Numbered from the stretch's first letter, positions 24,695-33,813 are shown. The stretch is DNA of 64,000 bases from Iodobacter fluviatilis (GCF_900451195.1 NZ_UGHR01000004.1:434001-498000), one strand, 5' to 3'. Notes: a model not told the origin generated them from the letters alone. Translations and numbers: made by a program.

Positions 24695-26782
24695 TTAATT
24701 TGCACCTAACATACCCACAATTCGAATGGTTTTGCTGTCTGGAATCTCGGTATGCGCAATCACGCGTAATCCAGGAATAGAGCGGCGCAAAAAGCGGCTT
24801 AGCATGGGGCGTAGCTGAGCGGGCGCAATCAGCACGGTGCTCAGACCTTGCTGCTCTAATTGCTCAGATAATTCAGAGGCTTGCTTGAGCACCCGCTCTG
24901 CTAAGCCTGGCTCTAAGCCTCCCTGCGAATTACCAGAAACGGCCGAGAGCAGAATGTTTTCGAGCTGTGGCTCCAGCGTCACAACTTGCAGCTCGTTCTC
25001 ACCAGGGAAAAGCTGATGAACAATGGCTCGGCCTAGCGCGACACGTACTGCTGCCGTTAGTTCGTCAATATTTTGGGTGCGGGTAATATGCTCAGCCAGT
25101 GTTTCCAGAATGCTGCGCATATCACGGATATGCATGCCTTCTTCAAGTAAGTTTTGCAGAACTTTTTGCAAAGTGCCTACAGGAATAATTTTAGGCACCA
25201 GGTCTTCCAGTAGCTTGGGTGCTTCTTTGCCAAAATGTTCAAGCAATTGCTGGACTTCTTCGCGGCCTAAAAGTTCGGCTGAATGGCTTTGTAAAATATT
25301 CGAAATATGGGTGGCCACTACGGTAGAGGCGTCCACCACGGTATAGCCAAAGGCCTGTGCCTGATCGCGCAAATTGGCATCAATCCAGACGGCTGGCAGG
25401 CCAAAAGTAGGATCCTGCGTAGGTGTGCCGGGCAGCTGGCCAATGGCGTTGCCCGGGTTGATCGCCAGCCACTGGCTAGCAAAGGCTTCACCCGTACCCA
25501 CATCCACTCCCTTGAGCTGGATGCGGTATTGATTGGGTTTGAGCTCTAAATTATCGCGAATATGCACAGAGGGCACTAAAAAGCCCAGCTCTTGCGCGAT
25601 TTTTTTGCGGATGCCACGAATACGGCGGAGTAATTCGCCATCCTGATTCCGATCGACCAAGGGGATCAGCCGGTAGCCCACTTCCAACCCTACCGGATCA
25701 ACAGGCTGTACATCGTTCCAGCTGACTTCCTGCAGTGGTGCTGCAGCGGCCGGAGCGCCCCCTGCAGCCGCAGGTCCTCCTGCGGCACCCCTTTCTGCTG
25801 CTGCAGTTTGCAGTGCGCTGGTTTTATTGCGCTGATCCAGCTGCCATGCAATACCGCCTAAGATGGACGCCATCAGCAAAAAAGCCGTATGGGGCATGCC
25901 TGGGATAATGCCCAAGACGCCTAGTACACCCGAAGTGACATACATAACCTGTGGCTGAGAAAACATCTGCCCCAGAATTTGTTCTGATAAATCCTCGCCG
26001 TCGCCTACTCGAGAAACCACAATACCGGCAGCTACAGAGATAATCAGTGAGGGGATCTGTGCGACTAAGCCATCACCAATGGTCAGCAGAGTATAGGTTT
26101 TGCCCGCTTCTGCAAAAGGCAGATCGTGCTGCGCCATACCGACGATCAAGCCGCCAATGATATTGATGACCATTACCATAATCCCGGCGACGGCATCACC
26201 CCTGACAAACTTGGATGCACCATCCATAGAGCCGAAAAAATTAGCTTCCTGCGAGATTTCTGAGCGGCGGCGTCTGGCTTCTTCTTCGCCTATCATGCCA
26301 GCGTTTAAATCGGCATCAATTGCCATTTGCTTACCAGGCATCGCATCTAGGGTAAAGCGTGCGGATACCTCGGCAATTCGTCCGGCACCTTTGGTAATGA
26401 CCACAAAATTAATAATGGTCAGAATAATAAAACCAACAACGCCTACGGTTAAGTTATCGCCAATCAGTACGTGGCCGAAAGCTTCAATTACCTTACCTGC
26501 TGCATCTGCACCATTGTGCCCTTCAGTCAGCACCAGCTTGGTTGAGGCGACATTTAAAGACAGCCTAAGCAGGGTGGTAAATAACAAAATGGTTGGAAAA
26601 CTGGAAAACTCGAGCGGCTTACGGGTGTAAAGTGCCACCATCAGCACAATGATGGAAATCGCAATATTGAAGGTAAAGAAAAAATCGAGCACAAGCGCGG
26701 GCAGCGGCAGAACCATCATGCCGAGCACCATAAGCACCAGCGCAGGGCCGGCTAATTTGCTGTAATTAAAAGTACGCCACAT
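24695..26782 (-). CDS. flhA: flagellar type III export gate protein FlhA
   Basis: Core of the flagellar export gate, 695 residues in the inner membrane. About eight membrane segments fill residues 1-320, with the FHIPEP family segment (RFTLDAMPGKQMAIDADLNAGMIGEEEARRRR). A linker rich in Ala/Gly (about 330-355) precedes the cytoplasmic domain that forms the nonameric ring and docks chaperones. It lies 73 nt downstream of flhB on the same strand. Confidence 0.97.
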   Translation of the reverse strand: MWRTFNYSKLAGPALVLMVLGMMVLPLPALVLDFFFTFNIAISIIVLMVALYTRKPLEFSSFPTILLFTTLLRLSLNVASTKLVLTEGHNGADAAGKVIEAFGHVLIGDNLTVGVVGFIILTIINFVVITKGAGRIAEVSARFTLDAMPGKQMAIDADLNAGMIGEEEARRRRSEISQEANFFGSMDGASKFVRGDAVAGIMVMVINIIGGLIVGMAQHDLPFAEAGKTYTLLTIGDGLVAQIPSLIISVAAGIVVSRVGDGEDLSEQILGQMFSQPQVMYVTSGVLGVLGIIPGMPHTAFLLMASILGGIAWQLDQRNKTSALQTAAAERGAAGGPAAAGGAPAAAAPLQEVSWNDVQPVDPVGLEVGYRLIPLVDRNQDGELLRRIRGIRKKIAQELGFLVPSVHIRDNLELKPNQYRIQLKGVDVGTGEAFASQWLAINPGNAIGQLPGTPTQDPTFGLPAVWIDANLRDQAQAFGYTVVDASTVVATHISNILQSHSAELLGREEVQQLLEHFGKEAPKLLEDLVPKIIPVGTLQKVLQNLLEEGMHIRDMRSILETLAEHITRTQNIDELTAAVRVALGRAIVHQLFPGENELQVVTLEPQLENILLSAVSGNSQGGLEPGLAERVLKQASELSEQLEQQGLSTVLIAPAQLRPMLSRFLRRSIPGLRVIAHTEIPDSKTIRIVGMLGAN

Positions 26783-26855
26783 GGGGCATTAAGCTCTGGG
26801 TAAATTAAGTAGAATCATATTTTGCGTTTTTGCGCTGCTGTTTGAGTGCGGCGTT

Positions 26856-27992
26856 TTATGCTTCACTACCGGGATCTAATTCGCTGGGCACAGGAAGTTC
26901 ATCGGCCAGATTGGGCTCATCGCCACCATAATTTTGCCAGTGTTTCAGCTGGTAGATATAAGCCAGCACTTCGGCTGCCGCAGTATACAGTGCAGCGGGG
27001 ATCTCGGCCCCGAGTTCAGCGTGATGATAAAGCGCACGGGCAAAAGGCGGAGTGCGGATCACGGCCACTTTATGCTCTTTGCCTAGCTCGATAATTCGCT
27101 CTGCAAGTAAAAATGCCCCTTTGGCGACTACTTTGGGCGCACGCATGGCTTCGGTATATTGCAAGGCAACGGCGTAGTGGGTTGGATTGGTGACAATCAC
27201 ATTGGCTTTTGGAATCTCACTCATCATCCGCTTTCTGGCTGCTTCGTGTTGCAACTGACGAATCTTGCCTTTTACTTCCGCCGAGCCTTCGGCATCTTTA
27301 CCTTCTTGCTTGAGCTCTTCCTTGGTCATGCGCAAGCCTTTGTAATAATCCCAAAGCTGATAGGGGGCGTCAATTGCGGCCACAATAGCCAGCGAGCTGA
27401 CGACCAGTAAAAGCGTGTGCTGCACCATGTCCCACATATAAGGCAGGCCAGCATCGAGTGGCATAGTGATCAGCTGCAAAAATTGTGCTCTTTCGTCCCA
27501 CAGTACCCAGGCGGCTACGCCACCAATGAGGCTGGATTTAAGAATGGTTTTAACCATATTCACAATGCTTTTCAGCGTGAACATTCGTCCTAAGCCGCCG
27601 ATAGGGTCCATTCTGGCAAAATTAGGTGCTAAAGCATCGATGGTAAATAACCAGCCACCTACTAAAACAGGCGTAATGATGGCAATGAGTGCGCAGGGCA
27701 AAATAATGGGCAGGCAGGCCATCAGTGCTTTGTGGCTTGAGCTCATAAAATGCAGGAGCATCTGATTAGGATCCGCAATGGTGGCGCGGTTAAAAGTCAG
27801 CTCTGTAATAAAAATCATTTTTAAAGTTTGCAACAGCTCTGGTCCCAGCTTGATGAGCGCAATAATGCCGACCATTAAAATGGAAAAAGTGGCCAGTTCT
27901 TGCGATCTGGGTACTTGCCCTTTATTTCGCGCCTCTTCAAGGCGCTTGCTGGAGGCGGGCTCCGTGCGTTCTGCGTCTGAATCTTCAGCCAT
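26856..27992 (-). CDS. flhB: flagellar export switch protein FlhB
   Basis: Export-gate protein of 378 residues that switches substrate class after hook completion. Four membrane segments lie in residues 30-210. The cytoplasmic part has the self-cleavage site N269-P270-T271-H272 (ANVIVTNPTHYAVAL). The N-terminus DAERTEPASSKRLEEARNKGQVPRSQEL is typical. FliK, the partner in switching, is encoded just across the divergent gap. Confidence 0.97.
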   Translation of the reverse strand: MAEDSDAERTEPASSKRLEEARNKGQVPRSQELATFSILMVGIIALIKLGPELLQTLKMIFITELTFNRATIADPNQMLLHFMSSSHKALMACLPIILPCALIAIITPVLVGGWLFTIDALAPNFARMDPIGGLGRMFTLKSIVNMVKTILKSSLIGGVAAWVLWDERAQFLQLITMPLDAGLPYMWDMVQHTLLLVVSSLAIVAAIDAPYQLWDYYKGLRMTKEELKQEGKDAEGSAEVKGKIRQLQHEAARKRMMSEIPKANVIVTNPTHYAVALQYTEAMRAPKVVAKGAFLLAERIIELGKEHKVAVIRTPPFARALYHHAELGAEIPAALYTAAAEVLAYIYQLKHWQNYGGDEPNLADELPVPSELDPGSEA

Positions 27993-28091
27993 TTTTTCTC
28001 CTTAAAGCGCGATAGATGCCTGCTTTATATGCAGATAAATGCTGATCTGAACCCCGCTGGACCTGAGTTTAGCATAGCGATTTAATTGGGC

Positions 28092-28107
28092 TGGCACTGC
28101 AATTGCT
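28092..28107 (+). promoter_or_regulatory. sigma-54 promoter of fliK
   Basis: TGGCACTGCAATTGCT: GG at 28093-28094 and GC at 28105-28106 are separated by exactly 10 nt, matching the -24/-12 consensus TGGCAC-N5-TTGC perfectly at the key bases. It lies 35 nt before the fliK start. This fits class II control of the plus-strand flagellar operon by RpoN and a FleQ/FlrC-type activator (inferred). Confidence 0.85.
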
Positions 28108-28141
28108 TAAGTCTTGATTAACTTTATTGGGGAGCCAGGTC

Positions 28142-29272
28142 ATGGCGAGCAATCTCACCGTTACAGCCAGTGCACAAGCGAGTCGTTCAACAGAATCACG
28201 TTCCTCTGTTTCTATGGGGGCGGATACGGCTGCTCAACCATTTGCCAAAGTGCTGGAGCGTGAAGTTAATACCCGCCAGGAAGGCCAGTCAGCAGATTCG
28301 GGCGAGAAAAAAACAGTGCATGAAGAAAGCCATTCCCCGGCCGAAGAGCAACAGGCGGCTGCGAATGCCCAGCTGCTTCCTCCTTGGTTAGCCATGCTGC
28401 AGGCTCAGGCCGTAGCGCAAAATGCGCCCTTGGCCGAGCTGCCTGAGGCAAATGTCAAAACGGATGGAGCGGAGCTGGATTTAACTGCCCTAGGCAAGGG
28501 CTTACTTGCTCAGGGTGATACAAAAGAAGGTGCTGGTCTGGCAGATACGGCTGAGACGGGGTTAAATCCACTTACTTCCTTAAGCACGGGGACAGAGGCG
28601 GCAAAACTTGCCTCTTTGCGGCAAAAAAACGCCGGAGCTGGCGGTGAATTGACTGCGCCTCTGGAAGAGTTTTCCGCTCTGCTTAATAGTGCTAAAGACA
28701 ATACCGCACTTCCAAAAATAGACGCAGCCCCTCATATTGCATTTCGCACACCAGTGGCCGAAGCAAAACCTGCCGTGCCGCAACACACAGTAGCGGAGCC
28801 TGTGGGCAGCTCGCGCTGGGGTGATGCGGTTGCGCAGAGGGTATCCATGATGTTGCAGGATCAGCATCAGCAAATTGATATGCAACTCAATCCGCCGCAT
28901 TTGGGGCCGATGGAAGTGCGGCTTACGATGTCAGGCGAGCAGGCGAGTGTGGTTTTTAGCTCGCAACACGCATCGGTGCGGGAGGCTTTAGCGGCAGCAA
29001 CCCCAAGATTAACCATGCTGCTTGCTGACCAGGGTATTCAGCTGAGCAATGTACAAGTTGCTTCTGATTCCTTAAATCAGCATACACAGCAGCAACAGGC
29101 ACAACAGCAAGCTCAGCAGCAGGCAAATAGTCAGTATATGGGGCAGCAGCGCCAGCCCGGATCGCAGCAGTTTGCCAAAGATTTGCCTGGCGTATATGCA
29201 GATGGGCAAACGCGGGTGATGATGGATGTTGCTCTGCCTGTGGCACGCAGTGGTTTAAATCTCTATGTTTAA
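28142..29272 (+). CDS. fliK: flagellar hook-length control protein FliK
   Basis: Secreted molecular ruler of 376 residues that makes FlhB switch export. The N-terminal two thirds are low-complexity and Ala/Gln/Glu-rich. The C-terminal Flg_hook domain is clear: MQLNPPHLGPMEVRLTMSGEQASVVFSSQHASVREALAAATPRL (about residues 250-300), then a Gln-rich tail (QQQAQQQAQQQA). The ATG at 28142 has a strong GGGGAG / AGG site. First gene of the fliK-fliR run, behind the sigma-54 promoter. Confidence 0.93.
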   Translation: MASNLTVTASAQASRSTESRSSVSMGADTAAQPFAKVLEREVNTRQEGQSADSGEKKTVHEESHSPAEEQQAAANAQLLPPWLAMLQAQAVAQNAPLAELPEANVKTDGAELDLTALGKGLLAQGDTKEGAGLADTAETGLNPLTSLSTGTEAAKLASLRQKNAGAGGELTAPLEEFSALLNSAKDNTALPKIDAAPHIAFRTPVAEAKPAVPQHTVAEPVGSSRWGDAVAQRVSMMLQDQHQQIDMQLNPPHLGPMEVRLTMSGEQASVVFSSQHASVREALAAATPRLTMLLADQGIQLSNVQVASDSLNQHTQQQQAQQQAQQQANSQYMGQQRQPGSQQFAKDLPGVYADGQTRVMMDVALPVARSGLNLYV

Positions 29273-29275
29273 TTT

Positions 29276-29403
29276 GGAGCGGGTCTTGTTGTGTTACGAC
29301 AAGACTCGCTGCTTACTACCTGTTTGTTAATGCTTTTTAAGCTATAATCAGCTCACTTAATTCCAAAGCCCGCGCCCCTCGCTTTTAATTGGGGCGCTTT
29401 GTT
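29276..29403 (+). promoter_or_regulatory. fliK-fliL spacer with two hairpins
   Basis: The 185-nt gap between fliK and fliL has a hairpin at about 29278-29311 (AGCGGGTCTTGT with ACAAGACTCGCT). A second lies at about 29371-29397 (GCGCCCC with GGGGCGC). Between them a TATAAT hexamer occurs at 29343-29348 but without a well-spaced -35. The spacing suggests fliL may be partly uncoupled from fliK. Confidence 0.4.
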
Positions 29404-29457
29404 CTGGTCTGAATACTTCTTTTTTATAAAATATTTCAATCCATTCAAGGTGATGTG

Positions 29458-29994
29458 ATGTCCGATGCCAAAGTGGAAGCTGCGCCTAAAGCGAAGAAAA
29501 ATATTCTTTTGTTCGCCGTAATCGGCTTATTAGTTGTGTTATTAATCATTGTGGGCGGTGTTGCTGCCTTTTTGCTTACTAAAAGCAGTGATCCTGCTGC
29601 GGATGAAGTGGCTGCAGAAGCCACCGCAAAAGATGAAGTTAAAAAGAAAAAGAAAGATCATAAAAAGAAAGAAGAGCATGCTGCTGTTTTTGAAAAACTG
29701 CCGCAATTTACGGTTAATTTGCACTCAGAAGATGGCGATGGCATTTTACAGACCGATATTTCTTTAGAGTTAGGCGATGCGCATTTGGCCGAAAAAATAA
29801 AAGCAATGTCGCCTAAGATTCAGGGCCAGATTAATAAGCTATTACGCAGTAAGACGATTGCCGAAGTGAAAGCACCAGATGGTACGGATAAGCTGGCAAA
29901 AGAAATTCGTGAAATTGTAAATAAGATTTTGGGTGCTGAAAGTGAAGATGAAGGTGTTCTTTCAGTTAATTTCACTTCATTTATCGTGCAGTAA
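29458..29994 (+). CDS. fliL: flagellar basal body-associated protein FliL
   Basis: Single-pass inner-membrane protein of 178 residues that helps the stators. The order is a short Lys/Ala N-terminus, a membrane helix (ILLFAVIGLLVVLLIIVGGVAAFLL, about 16-40), a very Lys-rich linker (KKKKKDHKKKEEH) and a periplasmic domain with FTVNLHSEDGDGILQTDISLEL. The ATG at 29458 follows an AAGGTG site and is preferred over the GTG 3 nt upstream. Followed by a strong terminator before fliM. Confidence 0.95.
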   Translation: MSDAKVEAAPKAKKNILLFAVIGLLVVLLIIVGGVAAFLLTKSSDPAADEVAAEATAKDEVKKKKKDHKKKEEHAAVFEKLPQFTVNLHSEDGDGILQTDISLELGDAHLAEKIKAMSPKIQGQINKLLRSKTIAEVKAPDGTDKLAKEIREIVNKILGAESEDEGVLSVNFTSFIVQ

Positions 29995-30003
29995 GCATAA
30001 AGA

Positions 30004-30051
30004 CTGCGCCTGTTTCAATTGATTGCCGGAACAGGCGCTGTGGTTTTTTTA
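30004..30051 (+). terminator. terminator or attenuator between fliL and fliM
   Basis: Perfect 9-nt arms GCGCCTGTT (30006-30014) and AACAGGCGC (30030-30038), 15-nt loop, followed by TGTGGTTTTTTT. If fully active it would cut fliM-fliR off from the fliK promoter. Either it is partial or a second promoter lies in 30052-30099. Confidence 0.7.
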
Positions 30052-30099
30052 AGATTATATTTAATTAACCGGTAATTCAGTTTATCCGGACTAAGGATT

Positions 30100-31119
30100 A
30101 TGGCAGACGATATCCTTTCTCAGGAAGAGGTCGACGCGCTACTGCGCGGTGTGACCGGAGAAGAAGATTCTTCCGACGAAGAGGTCGATGCTTCTGCTGT
30201 CCGTGATTATGATATTGGCCGTCAGGAACGTATCGTTCGCGGGCGGATGCCCACGCTTGAAATTCTGAATGAGCGTTTTGCACGTAATTTGCGGGTGGCC
30301 TTATTTAACTTTATGCGCCGCAACGCTGAAATCTCGGTTGGCCCCGTCCGGGTGCAAAAGTACAGCGAATTCATTCGCAATCTGGTGGTTCCTACCAATT
30401 TAAATTTAATTCAAATGAAGCCGCTGCGCGGAACGGGTTTGTTTATTTTTGACCCCGATTTCGTTTTTCTGGTGGTAGATAATTTATTTGGTTCTGATGG
30501 CCGTTACCATGTGCGGGTTGAGGGGCGCGATTTTACTGCGACTGAACAGCGAATTATTCAGCGGCTCTTAGAAGTGGTTTTTGAAGAGTACGAAAAAGCA
30601 TGGCAGCCTGTTTTCCCCTGCGAATTTGTTTATGTTCGCTCGGAAATGAATACACAGTTTGCTAATATTGCGACCCCAACTGAAGTTGTGGTGGCCTACA
30701 CCTTTAAAATTGAACTGGGTGCCGGGGGAGGTGATTTTCACATCTGCTTCCCCTATTCGATGATTGAGCCGATTCGGGATGTGCTTTATAGCACGATGCA
30801 AGCAGACCGGATTGAAGTCGATAACCGCTGGACCACGCTGATGCAAAAGCAAATTCAGCATGCTGAAGTCGATTTGGTTGCTACCTTAGGGAATGCCAAG
30901 GTCACTTTAGGTGAAATTCTGGAATTGCAGCTGGGCGATATTATTTCTTTAGAAATCCCAGAGGCCATTATTGCGGCTGTGGATAACGTGCCTGTACTTG
31001 AGTGCAAGTATGGCACTTTGAATGGGCAGTACGCCTTAAGAGTCAGCAAAGTACTTGGCTCTGCCGAAGCATTAACCGGCACCGAGACAGAAAGTGAAGG
31101 AGAGACTGACAATGGCTGA
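30100..31119 (+). CDS. fliM: flagellar motor switch protein FliM
   Basis: C-ring protein of 339 residues that binds phosphorylated CheY and changes rotation sense. The N-terminal CheY-binding peptide is present (MADDILSQEEVDALLRGVTGE). The middle domain has the GGxG-type region (FDPDFVFLVVDNLFGSDG) and IELGAGGGDFHICFPYSMIEPIRD. The C-terminal SpoA domain follows from about 250 (VTLGEILELQLGDIISLE). Its stop overlaps the fliN start. Confidence 0.97.
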   Translation: MADDILSQEEVDALLRGVTGEEDSSDEEVDASAVRDYDIGRQERIVRGRMPTLEILNERFARNLRVALFNFMRRNAEISVGPVRVQKYSEFIRNLVVPTNLNLIQMKPLRGTGLFIFDPDFVFLVVDNLFGSDGRYHVRVEGRDFTATEQRIIQRLLEVVFEEYEKAWQPVFPCEFVYVRSEMNTQFANIATPTEVVVAYTFKIELGAGGGDFHICFPYSMIEPIRDVLYSTMQADRIEVDNRWTTLMQKQIQHAEVDLVATLGNAKVTLGEILELQLGDIISLEIPEAIIAAVDNVPVLECKYGTLNGQYALRVSKVLGSAEALTGTETESEGETDNG

Positions 31120-31525
31120 TGAAGATGAAATGGCAATGGACGATTGGGCCGCTGCCTTAGCCGAGCAGGAAGTGGCTGATGCCGCTGCCGCAGAAAAACC
31201 GGATGTACAAGCCGCTGATATTTTTCAGCGCTTTGATGCCAGTACGCCGCTGAGTAATGCACCAAGCAATATCGATATGATTCTGGATATCCCTGTTTCC
31301 TTAACGGTGGAACTGGGGCGCACTAAAATTGCAATTCGCAGCCTTTTGCAATTAGCACAGGGCTCGGTTGTTGAGCTCGATGGTATGGCCGGTGAGCCGA
31401 TGGATGTGCTGGTCAATGGCTGTTTAATTGCTCAGGGTGAAGTGGTGGTGGTGAATGATAAATTTGGTATACGTCTCACCGATATTATTACGCCGGCAGA
31501 ACGTATCCGCCGCTTGCATAAGTAG
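31112..31525 (+). CDS. fliN: flagellar motor switch protein FliN
   Basis: C-ring protein of 137 residues. An acidic N-terminus (MADEDEMAMDDWAAALAEQE) is followed by the SpoA domain: IDMILDIPVSLTVELGRTKIAIRSLLQLAQGSVVELDGMAGEPMDVLVNGCLIAQGEVVVV. The ATG at 31112 has a GAAGGAG site; it overlaps fliM by 8 nt. Confidence 0.97.
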   Translation: MADEDEMAMDDWAAALAEQEVADAAAAEKPDVQAADIFQRFDASTPLSNAPSNIDMILDIPVSLTVELGRTKIAIRSLLQLAQGSVVELDGMAGEPMDVLVNGCLIAQGEVVVVNDKFGIRLTDIITPAERIRRLHK

Positions 31526-31532
31526 TTTGAGA

Positions 31533-31946
31533 GTGTCATTTTTTCTGCGTTTTTTCGCTTTGGCTTGCTTGCCCTTATGGGCTAGGGCCAATGTATCCTC
31601 CCCCGCCGCCGCCCCTTCTTCAAGCCTGATGTCTATTGCTCAGGTTACGCTGGCATTGGCTTTTGTCATTGGCCTGATTTTGTTGAGTGCCTGGCTGGTG
31701 CGGCGTTTGTCTTTGCTGCCCATGAGCAATGCACAAACGCTGAGAGTAGTGAGTGGCGTTATGGTGGGCAGCAAGGAGCGGGTTGTGGTGGTTGAAGTCG
31801 AAGGGCGCTGGCTGGTGCTGGGTGTAACTGCCAGTGCAGTGAATTTGCTGCACACCTTGGATGCACCTGAGCAAACAGAGCCCGTGCCACTTACTTCGCC
31901 CTTTGCAGCCAGACTGGCCACAATACTACAAAGGAAAACGTCTTGA
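31533..31946 (+). CDS. fliO: flagellar biosynthesis protein FliO
   Basis: Small membrane protein of about 137 residues needed to assemble the FliPQR core. It has a signal-like leader (VSFFLRFFALACLPLWARA), one membrane helix (TLALAFVIGLILLSAWLV) and the FliO cytoplasmic part with LRVVSGVMVGSKERVVVVEVEGRWLVLGV. There is no ATG near the expected start: the leader begins at a GTG (31533) or TTG (31527) 1-7 nt after the fliN stop. Coupled translation from fliN is likely. Its stop overlaps the fliP start. Confidence 0.85.
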   Translation: MSFFLRFFALACLPLWARANVSSPAAAPSSSLMSIAQVTLALAFVIGLILLSAWLVRRLSLLPMSNAQTLRVVSGVMVGSKERVVVVEVEGRWLVLGVTASAVNLLHTLDAPEQTEPVPLTSPFAARLATILQRKTS

Positions 31947-32686
31947 AGCGCTTGATGATTGTGGTGATGGGGCTATTGTTTGCCGGAGCGGTGTTTGCAG
32001 CAGATCCGGGCATTCCCTTTATGACGGCAAATGCGCAAACGGGCGGAACTCAATATAGTTTACCTATCCAGACTTTATTATTTTTAACCGCTCTGGGGTT
32101 TTTACCCGCGCTGTTATTAATGATGACGGCATTTACCCGCATTGTGATTGTATTGTCTTTATTGCGCCAGGCTTTAGGCACCATGCAGGCCCCGCCTAAT
32201 CAGGTTATTGTGGGAATGTCTTTATTTCTTACCTTTTTTGTGATGTCGCCTGTTTTTGATAAAATTTATCAGGTGGCTTATCAGCCTTATGCCGAGCAGA
32301 AAATAGGTTTTAATCAGGCGGTTGAAAAAGGGGTGGTGCCGTTAAAAGACTTTATGCTGAAACAAACTCGGCAAAAAGATTTAGCATTTTTTATTGATAT
32401 TTCCGGAGCGCAAAAACCCAATGGCCCGGAAGATGTGAGTCTAAGAACCTTAGTCCCTGCTTTTGTAACCAGTGAGCTTAAAACAGCATTTCAAATTGGC
32501 TTTATTGTTTTTATCCCCTTTATTATTATCGATTTTGTGGTGGCCAGTATTTTAATGGCCATGGGGATGATGATGGTTTCGCCGGTAATTATTTCTTTAC
32601 CCTTCAAATTAATGTTATTTGTATTAGTGGATGGCTGGGCTTTACTGATGGGATCCTTAGTACAAAGCTTTTATGTTGCAGGGTAG
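31943..32686 (+). CDS. fliP: flagellar export apparatus protein FliP
   Basis: Export-channel core subunit, 247 residues. A cleavable leader (MKRLMIVVMGLLFAGAVFA) is followed by four membrane segments. FliP signatures are FLTALGFLPALLLMMTAFTRIVIVLSLLRQALGTMQAPPNQV and FVTSELKTAFQIGF. The start is a TTG at 31943 with an AAGGA site 7 nt upstream, which keeps the Lys-Arg of the leader. The ATG at 31955 is a poorer choice. Confidence 0.96.
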   Translation: MKRLMIVVMGLLFAGAVFAADPGIPFMTANAQTGGTQYSLPIQTLLFLTALGFLPALLLMMTAFTRIVIVLSLLRQALGTMQAPPNQVIVGMSLFLTFFVMSPVFDKIYQVAYQPYAEQKIGFNQAVEKGVVPLKDFMLKQTRQKDLAFFIDISGAQKPNGPEDVSLRTLVPAFVTSELKTAFQIGFIVFIPFIIIDFVVASILMAMGMMMVSPVIISLPFKLMLFVLVDGWALLMGSLVQSFYVAG

Positions 32687-32689
32687 CAA

Positions 32690-32959
32690 ATGACGCCTGA
32701 AACCGTTGTAACGGTAATTCAAAGAGCCATGGAAGTGATGGTGCTGCTGGGTGGGCCTCTGCTGCTGACTGCGCTGGTGGTGGGCCTTGTGGTGAGTATT
32801 TTTCAGGCAGCAACACAGATTAATGAAGCATCGCTTTCTTTTATTCCCAAGCTGCTGATTACCTTTTTAGTGTTTATTTTAATCGGTCCTTGGATGATTG
32901 AAACCGCTATGGATTACACGATCCGTTTATTTCAAAGTATTCCGCAGTTGATTGGCTGA
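32690..32959 (+). CDS. fliQ: flagellar export apparatus protein FliQ
   Basis: Export-channel subunit of 89 residues with two membrane helices (LLGGPLLLTALVVGLVVSIFQAATQINE and KLLITFLVFILIGPWMIETAMDY). Standard length. It lies between fliP (gap 3 nt) and fliR (TGATG overlap), the conserved PQR order. Confidence 0.97.
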   Translation: MTPETVVTVIQRAMEVMVLLGGPLLLTALVVGLVVSIFQAATQINEASLSFIPKLLITFLVFILIGPWMIETAMDYTIRLFQSIPQLIG

Positions 32960-33756
32960 TGAACGATATTTGGACAGTCAGCCAGGTACAGATTGATCTG
33001 TGGCTGGCTATTTTCTGGTGGCCATTTTGCCGCATCTTTGGCTTTTTATTAGCCGACCCTTTTTATTCCAGTAAAGCAATCAGTGTTAAAGTACGTGTCT
33101 GCGTTGCTATCTTTATTTCTTTGATTATTGCCCCTGTTTTACCGGTAATGCCCCAGGTGCCTGTAGTGTCGCCAGCTGGTATTCTGATTGTGATTAATCA
33201 GCTGCTGATTGGTATTGCAATTGGCTATATCGTGCGGATTATTTTTTCTGCCATGGAAATGGCCGGGCATTTAGCGGGTTTGCAAATGGGTTTAGGTTTT
33301 GCTTCGTTTTATGATCCGTTACATGCGACGAGTGTACCAATTGTTGCGCAGTTTTTGAGCTTAATGACCATTCTGGTCTTTCTGGCATTAAATGGCCATT
33401 TAATGGTTTTACATACTTTGCTCGATAGTTTTACCAGCTTGCCTGTCAGGGCAGAACCCATCTCAGGTTTAGGTTTTAAATTGCTGGTTGATTATGGTGC
33501 GCTGATTTTTCGTGCAGGGGTTTTGCTTTCCTTGCCGGTGATTGGTTCTTTATTGGTAACCAATCTGGCGGTTGGGATCATGACCCGCGCCGCGCCGCAG
33601 CTGAATGTGTTTGCGGTGGGCTTTCCGCTGATGATGGGGATTGGTCTTCTTGCGATGTACTTATCTATGCCCTATATGCCTGCACATATTGAGATGATGC
33701 TGAGCGACGGTTCAAAATTTGCTGCCAGAATGATGGCCGCTTTTGCCGGGAAGTAA
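32959..33756 (+). CDS. fliR: flagellar export apparatus protein FliR
   Basis: Export-channel subunit of 265 residues with about six membrane segments. Conserved parts: FWWPFCRIFGFLLADPFYSS, MEMAGHLAGLQMGLGFASFYDPLHATSVPIVAQFL and TRAAPQLNVFAVGFPLMMGIGL. Last gene of the plus-strand flagellar run; a hairpin follows at 33815-33832. Confidence 0.97.
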   Translation: MNDIWTVSQVQIDLWLAIFWWPFCRIFGFLLADPFYSSKAISVKVRVCVAIFISLIIAPVLPVMPQVPVVSPAGILIVINQLLIGIAIGYIVRIIFSAMEMAGHLAGLQMGLGFASFYDPLHATSVPIVAQFLSLMTILVFLALNGHLMVLHTLLDSFTSLPVRAEPISGLGFKLLVDYGALIFRAGVLLSLPVIGSLLVTNLAVGIMTRAAPQLNVFAVGFPLMMGIGLLAMYLSMPYMPAHIEMMLSDGSKFAARMMAAFAGK

Positions 33757-33813
33757 GGGCTGGTCAGAGAGCTTAAGTTTTTGCCTATCAGCAGTGTAGA
33801 TTTTTACAATAAT

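Noticed and set aside
27993..28091. sigma-54 promoter for flhB on the minus strand
   Set aside because: A GG-N10-GC spacing exists near 28050 but the surrounding bases do not match TGGCAC/TTGC.
29080..29140. CAGCAA repeats at the fliK 3' end as a tandem repeat locus
   Set aside because: Explained by the Gln-rich FliK tail; units are short and irregular.
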